Of a stretch of DNA of 64,000 bases, positions 50,641 to 63,600 are shown in pieces. Positions within the stretch are counted from its first letter, which is position 1. Each line of letters begins with the position of its first letter. This stretch comes from Melanocharis versteri (Eukaryota > Chordata > Aves > Passeriformes > Melanocharitidae), in NCBI GenBank assembly GCA_013397845.1, contig VZTG01010613.1:216557-280556 (forward strand). The letters are read 5' to 3'. The notes below the pieces were generated by a model that saw nothing but the letters and a program-made list of their open reading frames with translations, was not told the DNA's origin and did not search any database. The translations under genes were made by a program, and so were the position numbers.

Positions 50641-52670
50641 AATGATGGCTGAGTTGTACGACTTAAATTGAAAGACCTCAAATGTAATATCCTCTGTTAT
50701 AGTGAATCAGATGAGGTGACCCAGCCCTATCTGACCCTAGCTCACTGAATAGGAATTATAAGCTGTGACTTCTTCCCTGAACTGAAATACAGTGAAGATA
50801 TGAAGATATAAAGATATCTCTCTTGCTGCCCTCACATTTACTACATTTGATTATACAGCACAGTGAAGAAAGGTGTATAAGAAATCCAAAGCAAAGCTGT
50901 CCTCTTTCTGTGGAAGCTGGTGGAGATTTTAGTACATGTGGAAGTCTTACCTTCAGATGTGGATTTTTTTTTTCACTTTTGTGTAAGTCAGAGGACAGAA
51001 AGAAAATCATACTAAAACAGTGATGATTTTCAAAATCTTATCTTTAGTTGTGTCTGATGAAATTATGGGTATTTTTTCCATTGGCACTGTAGGCACTGAA
51101 AAAATGCAGTAATATTTATGACTTTTGTGCCTTGCCACCTTAAATTTAGATCTGTCTCGAAGCAAAAAGATGTCCTTTTTTTTTCGTATTTTCAAATGTA
51201 CTTTTGATTTTGTTCAATTTTACTTCCTCAGTACAAACGGTGGTATTTAAATGGTATTCTCTGTCTGTTGGCCTGTTGAGTCATCTTTACATCATGACAA
51301 GATATCATACTGGCCTATGAAGTGCAACCTGCAGTCTGTTGTCAGTCACTTACATCAATGAATGCAGTAATTCTAATACAGGTTCTTTAGTCTGAAGCCA
51401 GCCATGTTACTTAATCTTTTAGAACAGCTACACAATGAAACCTTCTTAGCCTAATGGATTCGGGCATATCTTTCCTTGGCTGATACCCAGAAATTGATTG
51501 TTAGTTTCTTTCTTCTTTGCTTCTCTCTTTAACCGAGAGAAGTACCTTAGAGCAAAAAAGCCTCTTTTCCATCCTCAGGGAAGGCTGCCTTTATCCATAC
51601 CAAACCAACACCCCAAGCCCCAGGAACCGTACCAGGAACTGTAAGAGGGAGTCATCTTTTCCCCACCACTGAAAAGCATCCTTTCCTTGTTTAGCCTGCA
51701 ATGCCCAGGAAAACCATGACTATTTTTTTCAGTCTCCAGTGTGGTTCTTCAGTTAGGAAGCATTTGCAGGATGAAAGGAATGAAATGTTTTTCAGAAGGA
51801 AGCCAAACTCTTCTTCCTAACAATTAATTTGAGCTAAAGTAACTCTCCCCAAAACTAGATCAGAGTATAATATTTAGGTTTCTCAGGACATCAAAGATAC
51901 TGGGGAAGAGCAACAATGATTTTAGAAGACAGAAGTATGCAGAGATTATTGCAGAAATTTTGACTGGATATTAGTTAGTGAAGCCAAATATGTAATTCTC
52001 TCATTTTGTGCACTGGAAAGCTCTGCCTTTGACCTTTGGTCTCCCTTCCACTGGGACCTATTTCTCCAGCCTTACAGAGAGAGCACTTTCCTCTATTAGA
52101 ATCACCCTCTCACTACTATCAAAAATGACTGATGAATTTTCTCTCTTGTGCCTTCGTAACTCCTCATGTTAATAATTTCCATATATTTATCCCTATTTTA
52201 CGCACCAGTGCTTAGAAGCATAAGTAAAAATTGAATGCTGAGGGGGGAAACATGATTCTCCAAGCTTCAGTTCATCTCCTTCTGAATTCATGAGTACCTG
52301 ATTGGATCGCTAATATTTTCCTCAGAAAACTGCCAAAGTATTTGAGCAATTGTTAACCGGCATACACGTAAGGACCTCAAAGTTTGCCTGTGGGAAGAAG
52401 TTGATTGTCTGGCTTCCATCCAAGCTCACTAAAGTTCGGAAGCAATATCTGTGCCTTAGACTACACTACTCTGGTGCAGCTTTGTACCAGGAGGAGCGAC
52501 CATACTTTTCCACCAGACCCATGATCAGACTACTTACTGTGGATGAGTGAGGCCGAATTTCAGTTCAATCTGCCTCTAAAGAAACTGAAGTTTGTTTCCT
52601 ACTTCTCAGATTAGTTCCCTGTCTGTATGATGAGTGGGATGTTTGAGGGTAAATAGCACTGTGACCCCTA
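50641..52670. other. Unique DNA, no gene supported
   Basis: No transposon or exon recognised. A somewhat GC-richer patch at about 51550-51700 was not assignable. Confidence 0.45.
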
Positions 52671-53144
52671 GCACAAGAAAGACATTGACCTATTGGAGCA
52701 AACACGGAGGAGGGCATTAAGTTGATCAGAGGGCTGGAGGACATGTCCTATGAGGAGACAGTTGAAGCTGTTTGGCCTGGAGAAGAGAAGTCTCTGGGAA
52801 GCCCTTATAGCAGCCTTTCAGTACTTAGAGGGATCCTACAAGAGAGCTGGAGAGGGCTGTTTCGCAAGGGCATATAGTGGCAGGACAAGGGGCAATGGCC
52901 TTAAGCTGAAGGTGGTTAGGTTTGGATTAGATATGAGGAAGAAATTATTTCCAGTGAGGGTGGTGAGACACTGGAACGGGTTGCCCCGAAAGGTTGTGGG
53001 CTACCCAACCTTTGAAGTGTTCAAGGCCAGGCTGGGGCTTTGAATGAGCTGGCCTAGCAGAAGGTGTCCCCGCCCTTGATATGGGGATTGGAGCTCAGTG
53101 ATTTTAAGGACCCTCCCAACCCAAACTGTTCTATGATTCTATCA
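52671..53144 (+). mobile_element. CR1 3' end, well preserved
   Basis: Starts near AAGAAAGACATTGACC, within the C-terminal region of ORF2, and runs to a clear terminal repeat (TTCTATGATTCTATCAC, 53128-53144). The 3' untranslated stretch includes CCCAACCCAAACTG. A 5'-truncated copy of about 470 bp, with low visible decay; one of the younger insertions. Confidence 0.93.
52750..53043 (+). pseudogene. CR1 ORF2 C-terminal fragment, open for 97 codons
   Basis: Reads KLFGLEKRSLWEALIAAFQ, GRTRGNGLKLK and VRHWNGLPRKVV, the conserved C-terminal region of CR1 ORF2, and ends in GL followed by a stop, close to the family's ORF end. Upstream codons are open only after a stop at about 52727. The domain is not catalytic. 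The ATG is incidental. Confidence 0.88.
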
Positions 53145-55854
53145 CTAAATCTTCCTCGCTGCTTTTAATGAAATAAAGGAACATTTAATTATATATGAAA
53201 GAAGGCCTCTTTCACCCTTCTCACTTTTCAGTGCTGCTGAAAGTGCATGACTACAAAATTGTCTCACTGGCTGAAGCCACTTCTGAAGCCTAAGAGATGT
53301 CAGATGTGTGTCCAGATTCATACTTAACTCTTTTAAGCTAAAACCAGTCTCCACAATTGCTCCTAAAACTAATTTAAAAATTTTATTAAATTATCCAAGA
53401 AAAATGTAGAACTGAGGAAGAAAATTTCACCAGCTTTCCCTTCTGCTTGGTGCCTTCTGGCACAGACACTTCTCCATGCCTCAAAGGTCCACAACTTTTT
53501 TCTTCCTTTGTTATGAAATTCAGAATGACTGAAGTGTTCATAGGCAAACAAATTAATGGAGGACTTTTAAAACTTAAATATATATCCTTCCATTACAGGG
53601 TAATTGTAAAGGGTAAAATTCTATTTAAAAACTACTGTTCTTATCTTACAGGTGCACAGAAAATGCACACGTTACTTGAATTGATTTGAAGCTGGGTGTA
53701 TCTAGAAATTTTCATAAGAAAACAAGAGATACATTATTCATTGTAATGTTCTCAATAATCTATTTTGCACGTATTTTTTACCCCTCTGTCCACAATAGTC
53801 ATGCCAGGTATAATTTGAAAAGTAATAAACTTCAAGATAGCTCTAAGGCAATCAAGTTTCTCTTGTATTAATATAATTTGGAGCCCATCTGGTTTAAAAT
53901 ACTAATTTTTATTTTGGAAGGCTAACGTTGATCAGTGCCATCTTAATGAACATTTGTAAATGTTTATGCTTGGATTATTATCTAGCAACCACATATTCAA
54001 ATTAATCAGAATTGAATATATTTCCTGTTATATGGTGTATTCTTTCTAGAAATGTCATATACCCCTCTGGAATTGGAAAAAGAGGAGATAACTAAGGAGT
54101 TCTTTCCTTCAGCCTTTCTTTCTTTAGAAATAGGAAACGCAAATATGTTAAATAACTTACAGATGAGATGAAACAAACCATATGGTCGTAAAAAGATCTA
54201 TGACTTTCTTATTACAAAAGGTCTTTTCTGGTTTTTTGCTAAACATCAATTTGCTAAAGCAGAATATCTATTTCATGACAGAGATTCCTCAGAGTCTGCT
54301 AATTTGTAAGTTAAAAGAAGCCATCTTTAAGGGCCATGTGAGAAGTGAGAGATTTCCTTATTCCTTACCTGAAATCTGGCAAAATCTCTCAATAAACTTT
54401 ACTAATTATTTACATAACAATTATTTCAGAGGTGTGTGTGTGTGGTGTGTTAATTTGGTGGGTTTTGTGGTAGAATGCACTAATTCTTTGAAATTATGTC
54501 TCAAATCTAATTTTGCTCCTAAATAAGTTTATATGGAGGCACTCAGAACCATAAATATATGTGCTGGTGTGCACACAGTCGTGTACACATACAAGGTACC
54601 AACTAAACTAGTCTAATTTTTGGGAATTCAGAAGTGAAATTTGGCATTATCACCACTGAAACCTAGGAGACTATCCAACTTCCAATTAAAAATTGCTCAG
54701 TTCTGTAATTTGAGTCCTGAACTGGAATGACAACTTGTACAGTGTCCAGCTGCTCACAGTAAGCGTTGGCCCAGTTATAGAGGGCACCATCGTTATTTTG
54801 CTTGGGCTGCTTGGGAAAAGAAACTTCCGAGAATGCTTTGTACATTTTTTTCCAGTTCTTCAAATTATATGTACAGGAACTCAATGGCAAATTGAAACAC
54901 TTTTACCACCATCTTTCTTTAACAGCTGATAATGTCTAGCAATGGGTAGATAGGTTTCATAACTTAAATATTAACTCTGCTTTAATTTATTTGGATCTTT
55001 GAATCTGAAATATTTTATTTTGTCTGGGTGAATAAAGAACCTTGATGTTTGGACTTTCAGATATAGTTAGATTTATTTTGTCTCCAGGAAGTTGTATCGT
55101 AGTATTCTGAGAGAATTAGGTAACAAAATCCAATAGGTCATCAGTACAAACTGTAACCTCACATTTGCCACTGATTTTTATGAGAATTTTTATATCTACT
55201 GTCACTAACACATATTATTACTGTTGTCCAGGTGTATTATACTCTCAACTTCTGTAAGTTTTGGGTTGTATGAAAAAACAAGTATTGCTGTATTGAGAAC
55301 TCTGTTTGGTAAGTCTTGAAGTCTTAATTGTTTGAATTTCTTGTTAGGTTCTCTCTTCCTCAGAAGTGCAGATATTACCAGTGATCTCTAATTTCAAGCT
55401 TTACTGGTTTCCAGAAAGTAGGTGATGAAATGAACTGAGGGGAACATGGCATTTTAAGATTTGAACTTCCGTTGCTGTTGTGCCCAGAATTCTCAACAAT
55501 TCGTCCATCATGTTTAAGACTTTTGACCTAATTCAATACCATGGTGGAATTGAGTTTTTCCACTTGAACTGCAGTGTCACCATTTCATACTTCCTTTTAT
55601 GGTTTTGCTTTGCTATATCCTAGCTTGCACTAAGTTTTAAGGATGCTCTTAGAAATCTGAAGCAAAGAAAAATAAAGAAAGAACTTCACCCCTTCGGGCA
55701 AAGGCTTCTGCTATCTGGTGGTATGTCTCATAACTCCATCCTAGAAAAAAAATGTCTGTTATTAGTTAAATTACCACCGGTTAAACTTTTATTTATTTTA
55801 CCATGGTTAAATAAATAATCAATAATTAGCCATTATTGATGTGAGTGGAGGTGA
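53145..55854. other. Unique AT-rich DNA, no gene supported
   Basis: No family seen. A 114-codon plus-strand frame (54182-54526) contains a short GT tract and has no motif. Confidence 0.5.
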
Positions 55855-56340
55855 TAACAGTAGGTGACCTTTATGTTGACTTCAGCAATGCTTCTGAAAC
55901 TCTCTCCCACCATATCTTGCATCCAACAGTCTACACGTTGCAGTCTTGTTGCAGTCTACATGGATGTGGAACTCAGTGAATTAAAAACAATTTGGGTGAC
56001 CAGGCCTTGAGGTGGATGGGTAATGGTTTGTACTCTACTTCAACTCTACATCCAATGTAGTGTTTTGGGGATCCATTTGGAGCATGTCCTATTCTACACC
56101 CTCATCAATGTTCTGCAGGTGGTAAGAGTGCACACTTGTCAGGTTTGCAGATGGCACTAAACTAGGAGACCTGTTGATATGCTTGAGGGCAGGGCTCTCA
56201 TTCAGAAACACCCAGACAGGTTGAAGGGATGGGCTGACAGAGGATTTAATGAATATCAGCAAGGGTAAATGCAAATTATTTTGCTTGGAAAGGCAGGTTG
56301 GGGGCTGACCAAAGTGGGAGCAGCTGTGGAAAAGGCCTTG
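55855..56340 (+). mobile_element. CR1 reverse transcriptase fragment, left of nested LTR
   Basis: Near 55865 the sequence reads YVDFSNASETLSHHI-like, the family's VDFSKAFDTVSH block, decayed. GGTTTGCAGATGGCACTAAACT (about 56140-56162) corresponds to the catalytic F-A-D-D-T-K-L box, and CAGACAGGTTGAAGG follows as expected. It ends at AAAAGGCCTTG where the LTR begins; the continuation is at 56921. Confidence 0.85.
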
Positions 56341-56920
56341 TGCACTGCTTTTGGCTAGGGTTGGGTTAATTTTCTTCATTTGGCTGGTATGGGGCTGTGT
56401 TTTGGATTTGTGCTGAACTCAGGATTGATAACACAGAGATGTTTTTGCTGTTGCTGAGCAGGGCTTGCACAGAGCCAAGGCCTTTTCTGCTTTTGGTACT
56501 GCCACACTGGTGAGGGGACTGGGGGTGCTTAGGAGATGGGGAGGAGACAGAGCCAGGACAGATGACCCAAACTGACCAAAGGGATATTCCAGACCATGTG
56601 GCATCATGTCAGTGTGTGAAGTGGGGGAAAGAAGCAGGAAAGGGGGGGACATTTGTGTTGGTGTCCTTTGTCTTCCCAAGTAAGCGTTTTGCATGATGGA
56701 CCCTGCTCTCCTGGAGATGGCTGAACACCTTCCTGCCCATGGGCAGCAGTGAATTAATTCCTTGTTTCGCTTTGCTTGTGGGCACAGCCTAAACCGTCTT
56801 TTTATCAGCCCATGAGCTCCCCAGCTTTCACCCTTCTGATTCTTTACCTGATCTCTCTGGTGGGGGAGTGAGCGAGTGGCTGTGTGGGGCTTGGCTGCTG
56901 CCTGGGGTTAAACCATGGCA
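56341..56920 (+). mobile_element. Solo LTR (ERVL-like) nested in a CR1
   Basis: 580 bp from TGCACTGCTTTTGGCTAGGG to GGGGTTAAACCATGGCA. The flanks CCTTG (56336-56340) and CCCTG (56921-56925) match 4 of 5, a 5-bp target duplication as in ERVL. Blocks such as GGGGCTGTGTTTTGGATTTG, GCTGACAGAGG-independent GACTGGGGGTGCTTAGG, GGGATATTCCAGACCATG and GATGGACCCTGCTCTCCTGG define the family shared with 12306 and 30463. The TATA box is gone (GTGTGAAGTGGGGG at that place) and no AATAAA remains, so the promoter is presumably dead. CR1 sequence resumes in register on the right. Confidence 0.9.
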
Positions 56921-57145
56921 CCCTGGAAGTCTTGGAATGCAGCAAGGTGAATGTGAGCCAGCAGTGTGCCCTGGCAGCAAAGAATGCCAACAGTATCCTG
57001 GGCTGTGTTCATAGGAGCAGAGCCCATAAATCAAGGAAAGGGATTATGCCTCTACTTGGCCCTTACTAGACTTCATCAGACTACTGCATCTAATTTGAGC
57101 ACTCTCTAAAAGAACATCACTAAACTGACTGAGTTCAGCATCAAC
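56921..57145 (+). mobile_element. CR1 fragment, right of nested LTR
   Basis: After the LTR the sequence continues GGAATGCAGCAAGGTGAATG, GAGCCAGCAGTGTGCCCTGG, CAGCAAAGAATGCCAACAG and CTGGGCTGTGTTCATAGG. These are the CR1 blocks that directly follow the point where 56340 stops. It fades out after the LY.ALV..-like block near 57080 and has no 3' tail. Confidence 0.87.
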
Positions 57146-59229
57146 ACACCAAGATAGTTGGAGGGTTTTATACAGACAATCTCTTTCTGTATGCAAAATG
57201 CTATCCAGGCAGATTTTGACATTTCCCTTCCTTGCTGAGAGCTATTGCCCTTTTCGGCACCTTTTGACTCCTGGTTGTGTGCTTTACATCTATTTTATTT
57301 TATTCACTTTTGTTATTCTTGCTGTTGCAACTATGGTATCTAATACATGCAGCACTTACCTTATATCTCAGACTTCAGCAAACTACAGCAAAGTAATTCA
57401 GTGCAGTGAACAGCCAGACTTGTGTCATCCACCAGCTACCAATTTTTTTGTGTCTCACAGCATTTTAGCATTTATGCACCCCACATGCAGTATCTATCCA
57501 CTGCAGGAATACAGAGAAATATAATCATCTCCAGTTCTGTAATGCATGAGATGCAGAAGTCTAGGACAGTTGCAGTCTGATGAGGATTGGGTGAGAAGAT
57601 CAAAAGGAGTTCATCTTCTTAGTTGCCTATTGTATCCAGAACTGAAGATCAATGAATCTTGAAAACTGGGAAGAAAATTATCTGACATGAGAGCATGTCC
57701 TTCCGTTTCAGGATGCACTGTTCAGCGAGAGCACAGTAGTCATTCAAACATTTTTCCTTGTTTAGTTTGCATCATGGAGACATTCTGACTCTGTGAAGCA
57801 CAGGTATGAATTTTTCTGAGACTTCCTGGAGTTAAAATGAGGTATTTATATAACACTTGAGGTATCTAATCTTGCAATACGGTCTTGGACTGACCTGTAG
57901 AAGCAAGTACAAGTGAAATAATGGTCAGTAATTAGCCCAGAAATTATCATTGTAGCCGCTAGAAGGATGGAGGAGGGTATTATTTATATACAAAGATCCA
58001 CTAAATCAGTAAAACTATCTCTAAACCTTAACTTAGTTACATAATTTTTGGAAATGCTATTCCCTTCTTTATAAACATTTAAGCTAAATATCTCTCACAT
58101 TGACTTTATTTTGAAATTGAGGATTTAAAATGTGTCTAATTGAAGTTAAATGATTCAACACTTCTCAAAATAATTGAATACATATTCATGAATAACAATA
58201 CCTCTTTGAGCTGAGTGAACCCATACTTTGAGTGGGTACATGCTGTTCTTCATCAGTTAGATACAGTATGACCTGCACTTGGGTGATATGAATGTAAGCA
58301 TTGCAGAAAAGTTACTGGAAACTGACGCTGGGAGAGATGCTGCAGTGTGTCAGCTGCGGTGTGACAAATGTTTTGGTGCTTAGCCATATTCTGAAGTAAA
58401 TGGAAGTGGCTTATCTCTCAATGTACATGACTGTCTGAAAAGTGATCTTAAATTCTTTGTGCTAAAGGCAAGTTAATACAAATAATTTGCAAGATATTAT
58501 TGCTTAGAACATGATTGGAAATAAAAAAAAAAACCAAAAGAAACAGAGGGGGTGAAATAGTGGAATGTACAAATGGAGACACTTTCAAGTAGTCTAGTCC
58601 AAATGAGCTAAGCAGTAGAAACTTAACAATATTTCATCATTTGCACTACTTCATCTTTTCGCATTTTAAGTTTTCATTATAATTTTATTCCTCAACATTT
58701 ACCTCCACCTTCCTTGTTTATACTATGTTGTGTCAAAACCAATGTGACAACAAATAGAATTTGAGAAGGAGTACATAAATGGAAACTGTTTCATGGATCT
58801 GCAAAACAATTTTACCAGGTAGCAATTACTGTGAAACAACTTGTTTCTCAAATACTGTTTTCTACTAGATTCCAAGGCTCCTCTATGTAAGTCTTCTCTA
58901 AGAACCGAATGCTTGCCTTGGGGACAACTGTTACATACTTTAAATCTGCCATGTGCACACACTACAGTAGCAGCATATTTTAACTACTAGAGGTGTATTT
59001 CTGCAGGACAAAAGAAGATAAGGACATATTTCACCAAGAATTTTACCAGCAACAACAGAAACAAGAGAATTTAATCAAATACGTAATTCCTGTAAGCACT
59101 CTGTAAGACTTCTGAGTTTATTGCAAATCCCTCCCAAAATATTTAATTACAATAACATTCGATCGTGGTCAAGAATTGGTAATCAGATGCTTATGTATGC
59201 CTAATTCAAATAAGTGATGGAGAGAAATC
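57146..59229. other. Unique AT-rich DNA, no gene supported
   Basis: No transposon or exon recognised. Open frames of 79-108 codons (57198-57524 plus, 58723-58962 minus) carry no motif. Confidence 0.5.
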
Positions 59230-59412
59230 TACATTGGGAGGGACCTCAGGAATCTAATGTGTTGCTCAAAGCAGAGCTAACTTCAAAGTTAGATCAGGTT
59301 GCTAAGGGATCTGAAATATTTCCAAAGATAGATATTACACAACCTTTCTGTGAAACCTCTTCCATAGTTGAACTAATACCAAGTGAATAATACTTTCCAG
59401 ATGTCTTTGTGC
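59230..59412 (-). mobile_element. Old CR1 3' tail fragment
   Basis: The plus strand shows CATTGGGAGGGACCTCAGG, TTGCTCAAAGCAGAGCTAAC, AGATCAGGTTGCTAAGGGAT and TCTGTGAAACCTCTTCCA in the order of a reverse-complement CR1 3' region. Strongly decayed; no terminal repeat. Confidence 0.65.
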
Positions 59413-59590
59413 TAAGAAGATTTGTTAATTTACAGACTAATACAAAATTGCGGTTTTATCATAAAAATACTTTCCACTGGCATGTAACAATAACTTAACT
59501 AGCTGTCTTATTTACTTCTCCTATTTAAATGTTATTGTTTGATACAAAGTAAACTATCCAACCAAGTACACGTGATTACACCAAGAGAGT

Positions 59591-60250
59591 AATCATAAAG
59601 TCATAAAATGGTTTGGGCTGGAACAGACCTTATAATGGTCTCTGTTCCAAATCTCATGTAGTAAGCAGGGACATCTTCAGCTAGATCAGGTTGCTCAGAG
59701 GTTTCAAATAGGGCATCAAACCTGATCTTGAACGTTTCCAGGGATGGGACATCCACCACCTCTCTGGGCAGCCTGTCTCAGTGTTTCACCACCATCAGTG
59801 CACAAGAATTTTCCTTCTATCTAGTCTGAATCTATCCTCTTTTGGTTTAAAACCACCACCCTTTTTCCTGCCACAACAGGCCCAGCTAAAATACCTGTTT
59901 CCATCTTGCTTATAGGCCCCCTTAAGGTATTGGAAGGCTTGTCAGAAGGTCTGCAAGGTCTGCCTGAAGCCTTGTCTTCTCCAGGGTGAACAACCCCAAC
60001 TCTCTCAGCCTGCCCTCATAGGGCGGGTACTTCCACCCTTCAGTTATCCTCATACCCTCCTCTGCTCCAACAAGTTCATGTGCTTCCTGGGCTGAGGACT
60101 CCAGAGCTGGATGCAGATGGGGTCACAACTAGTGGAGAGTAGTTGGGAAGAATTACTTCCTTTCACCTGCTGCTTTTGATGCAGCGTGGGAAGCAATTGG
60201 TTTTCTGGGCTGCAAGTGCACATTGCTGGGTCATGTCTAGCTTTCCACTG
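59591..60250 (-). mobile_element. CR1 3' third, antisense, head-to-head with the next element
   Basis: Starts with a worn terminal repeat (AATCATAAAGTCATAAAATG) and continues GGTTTGGGCTGGAACAGACC, AGATCAGGTTGCTCAGAGG, CCAGGGATGGGACATCCACC, CTCTGGGCAGCCTGTCTCAG, AACAACCCCAACTCTCTCAG and GGACTCCAGAGCTGGATGCAG, then CTGGGCTGCAAGTGCAC. This is the 3' untranslated region plus the C-terminal half of ORF2 in reverse complement. It stops at 60250, where CR1 sequence of opposite sense begins without a spacer. Confidence 0.92.
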
Positions 60251-60600
60251 TCACTAGTGGTGTCCCCCAAGGTTCAACACTGGGCCCAAGGTTGTTTAAC
60301 TTACTCATTCATGGCTTGGATCAAGGAACAGAGGCCTCCTTAGCAATTTTGCTGACAACAGAAAGCTGGGAGGAATGCCCGATACACCGGAGTGCTGTGC
60401 AGCCCTTCAGAAGGACCTCTGCTGGCTGGACCTCATCAGTCTGTAAGTGTCTGAAGGGAGGCTGTCAAGACGATGGAGCCAGGCTCTTCCTAAGCGTGCC
60501 AAGTAATAGGATAAGAGGCAATGGGTAGAAACTGATGCACAGGAAGCTCAATCTAAATATGGGGAAGAACTGCTTTGCTGTGTGGGTGACCATGCATTTA
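60251..60600 (+). mobile_element. CR1 fragment, sense, internally deleted
   Basis: Reads SGVPQGSTLGPRLFN (from about 60255), the block before the catalytic box. The box itself is lost (AILLTTESW at its place). About 60 codons on, the sequence jumps to CLKGGCQDDGARLF and NRIRGNG, which belong well downstream, so a block in between is deleted. It ends near GTGGGTGACC without a 3' tail. Part of its region is also present in the antisense neighbour, so the pair is two insertions rather than one inverted copy. Confidence 0.85.
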
Positions 60601-63600
60601 AAACAGGTAAAGTGAGAAAATCTTCAAAACTGGTGAGGAAATATGACAACTGTGGTTTTAGCTTGAATCTTTGTAGGTTATTGTGTTCACTCAGAGTCTT
60701 CTAAAAAACATCAGAATTTCTAACCCCAGAACTTTGGAAGTTCACATCTAAAACATCCAAAAATTAGAGGCTTCACTAAACTAACAGTTTAATTCCTATC
60801 ATACCATGGTTTCACAAGGTTTTTAGTCATAATGATGAGGTTCATAATGTTAAAAGACTTCTCCATCTTTATCATAATGTCTCAAAGAAAATGTCCAAAT
60901 ATTCCTTTTCTCACTTCTTCGTATAGATTTCTTATCATACATATGTTTGTATATTTTGCCAATTGTAACACCTTTTCATACAATTTGTACGTACAAGAGG
61001 CTTTTATCTCTGCACAGCCTTTTTCTTGAAGGGTCACATTAAATTAGTAGTGTTTCTCCATCTGAAAAAGACTTAAGTACCTGATCTTGGCTTAAGATTT
61101 ATATCAGATTTTTAAAAGGCACTGCAGTGTAGATAGATGAAATCTATAAATCAAAGTGTTGAAAATGTAGAGTATTATTATATGGACTTCTCTGGGGTAC
61201 TGTGCCAGAGATAGGCAGAAGGATGGAAGTATGAAACCAAAGAAAAAGCAGACGCTGCAATACAAAAATTGTCTAAGCCTATGAAAAGATTCCATTCACT
61301 GAGAATTTTTCTCTCTGCTTTTGAAGTATTTCTTTATCATGTCTTTAGTAGTTCTTAATCATGTCTTGCAGAGTGGTCTAAGTAAATTAATTAAACTGAA
61401 ATATGGCAATCCACAGGAAAGATCAAAAGTCCATCTGCCAAAGAGATCACCCACATTCAGGAAGATGCTTGGAGCATAAGGAGTCAACTTCCTAAGCCAC
61501 TAAGATTTTATGGATAACTTTTGAGGAAGATGCTGTCTCTCTCTTGCCTCACTACAGAGATTGCAGTAGTGATGATTTTCTTTCCCACCAAAACAAATAG
61601 CTCTGTCAAATTCAGACAAACAACAGTGATCAATCCAGAAGAAACCTGACTTAGTTAATTACTGACCACTGTCAAATCCTCCTTTTTCCAAGCAAATTTA
61701 TGGGAAGGATTCTGAGAGTCTAAATACAGGAGATATCCTAGACTTGGCAAAATCTGGATTTAGATCAAAACACAGGACAGAAGCAACCTTCTCTCACTGT
61801 TGGATGTTCTCCTGCCATTGATAAAGAGTACACAAACCTTTTTGAATCAGTCATTCCTGAGCTAGTAATAACATGTCTGAGAGAGATGGAGAAATTCCTA
61901 GTGTTGTTTGTGGAGAAGAGTTGTACTAATCATTCCGAGATACTGTACCTCCCTGACCTCTGGAACTTCATAAAGATTAGCTTTTTGTATGACTCTTTGA
62001 AACATTCATAAACACAGAATGTACTGGTTTGGCAGTGAATAGACTGAGTGTGAATTTTCATGCTTCTTTCTGTCTTCTATAACACAGCATAATTCTAGAA
62101 CACCACCAATATAGCCCAATGCTTTGCCAAGAAATATAGGAGAATGCAGATCGACTGGGTTCAACAGAAGCTGCAAAAGACAGACTATGCTGATTGTCAG
62201 AAGGAAGAGCTCAAAGTCTGTTTTGGTCACAGTGTTTTCCCTCTTAATGGAAGAAACATAATTAACTCCTTGGTTTCTTGCTTACTGGTAGATATTCTTC
62301 TGTTGATCTTGTAGCATGACCTGTCAATGGTGAGTAGACTGCATGCTATCTTGAAAAACAATGGCTGTTCAATGGTACATTGAAGTTTGCCATTTCCCAG
62401 TTAAATTTTAGAAATACAGTGTGAAGCTGTCAGAGTGCATGACTCACAGGACAATGTTTCATTTTAGCAGCTACAGTACATCATGCCCGACCTATGTTCT
62501 CCATGCTGATTCTCCTCAGCATATTGAGAAATCACTTGAATGTTAAGTGAAACGTTATGCTTAAGACACTCTTATATCTATCCTTTTGTGATACCCAGAT
62601 TACTGGGGTTGCGAAGTGACAGAAATTGTTCTCCTTAGAAAGAATGTAATGGGCATTAGCAGAGATAATGTCCCTGCATGCAGAATTCAGAATTTCCTCA
62701 GTGACAGTATAAGAATGACTCCGAAGTTTTTCTGGCTCTTCCTCAGAGTATATGCTGTTATGAAACTCTGGGACAAGCAGGAGAAACTGTAAATGTTCAG
62801 CAGCAGAAAATTTCCTATACCCCTGATGTTACCTGATCTTCGTGGTACATCAGGACAACAACCGAAGAAATCTTCTCTATCCCATAAAGTAGCAATTACT
62901 TTGAGGTTTTGCAGCCAGTAGAAATTTAAAAATCTTCCAAATATCTGCTCCAAATGGATAATATTGAAATGGTATAGGGATAATGTGATGGTCTTTGCAC
63001 CCTAAAGAAGTACTAGAGAAATGTTATTTGTTTATTGGGACATAGACAGGTGAAGTGCAGGAAGCACCACTTCAAAAGACCTAGACCCTTTAAAAAACAA
63101 GCCAGTTTTTATTGAGATTGTTGATGTTCCATTCCTTCTCGGGGAAAGAATTCTGTGGTGCCCATGGCTAGTTGAAATTGTCCTAGTGTCTGAACAATTT
63201 TAATGTGTGTTATCTGAGACAGCTGTCGGATAATGACAGAATGTGCTGTAGGAAATTTGAAAGCAAGGTACAGATCTCTGATAAGCAATAGCAGTTCAGT
63301 GACAAACACAGCAATTTTAATCCCTGACATCTGTTTCTTTCATAGTGTTTATGAAACTATGTCAATAATTTCTGCTTCCATATTTTCAGACCAAGGTTAG
63401 GCAATTATAAATGTTGGTTTTCATAAACGACCATTAAAAGCACAAAACCAACGTGACAATGGAAAAGAAGAAGGAAAAAGTCCTCATAAATTGTTTCTTC
63501 ACTTGACTGTTGATTTTGCTAAATACAAATATGTATCTGTATATATAAGCTCCATGAAATTTGAGTGAGTCCACTGGGAGAAAGCAAGTAACACCGGCAC

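Noticed and set aside
59591..60600. Twin-priming inversion of a single CR1
   Set aside because: Both halves contain the same C-terminal region, which a single twin-primed copy should not duplicate.
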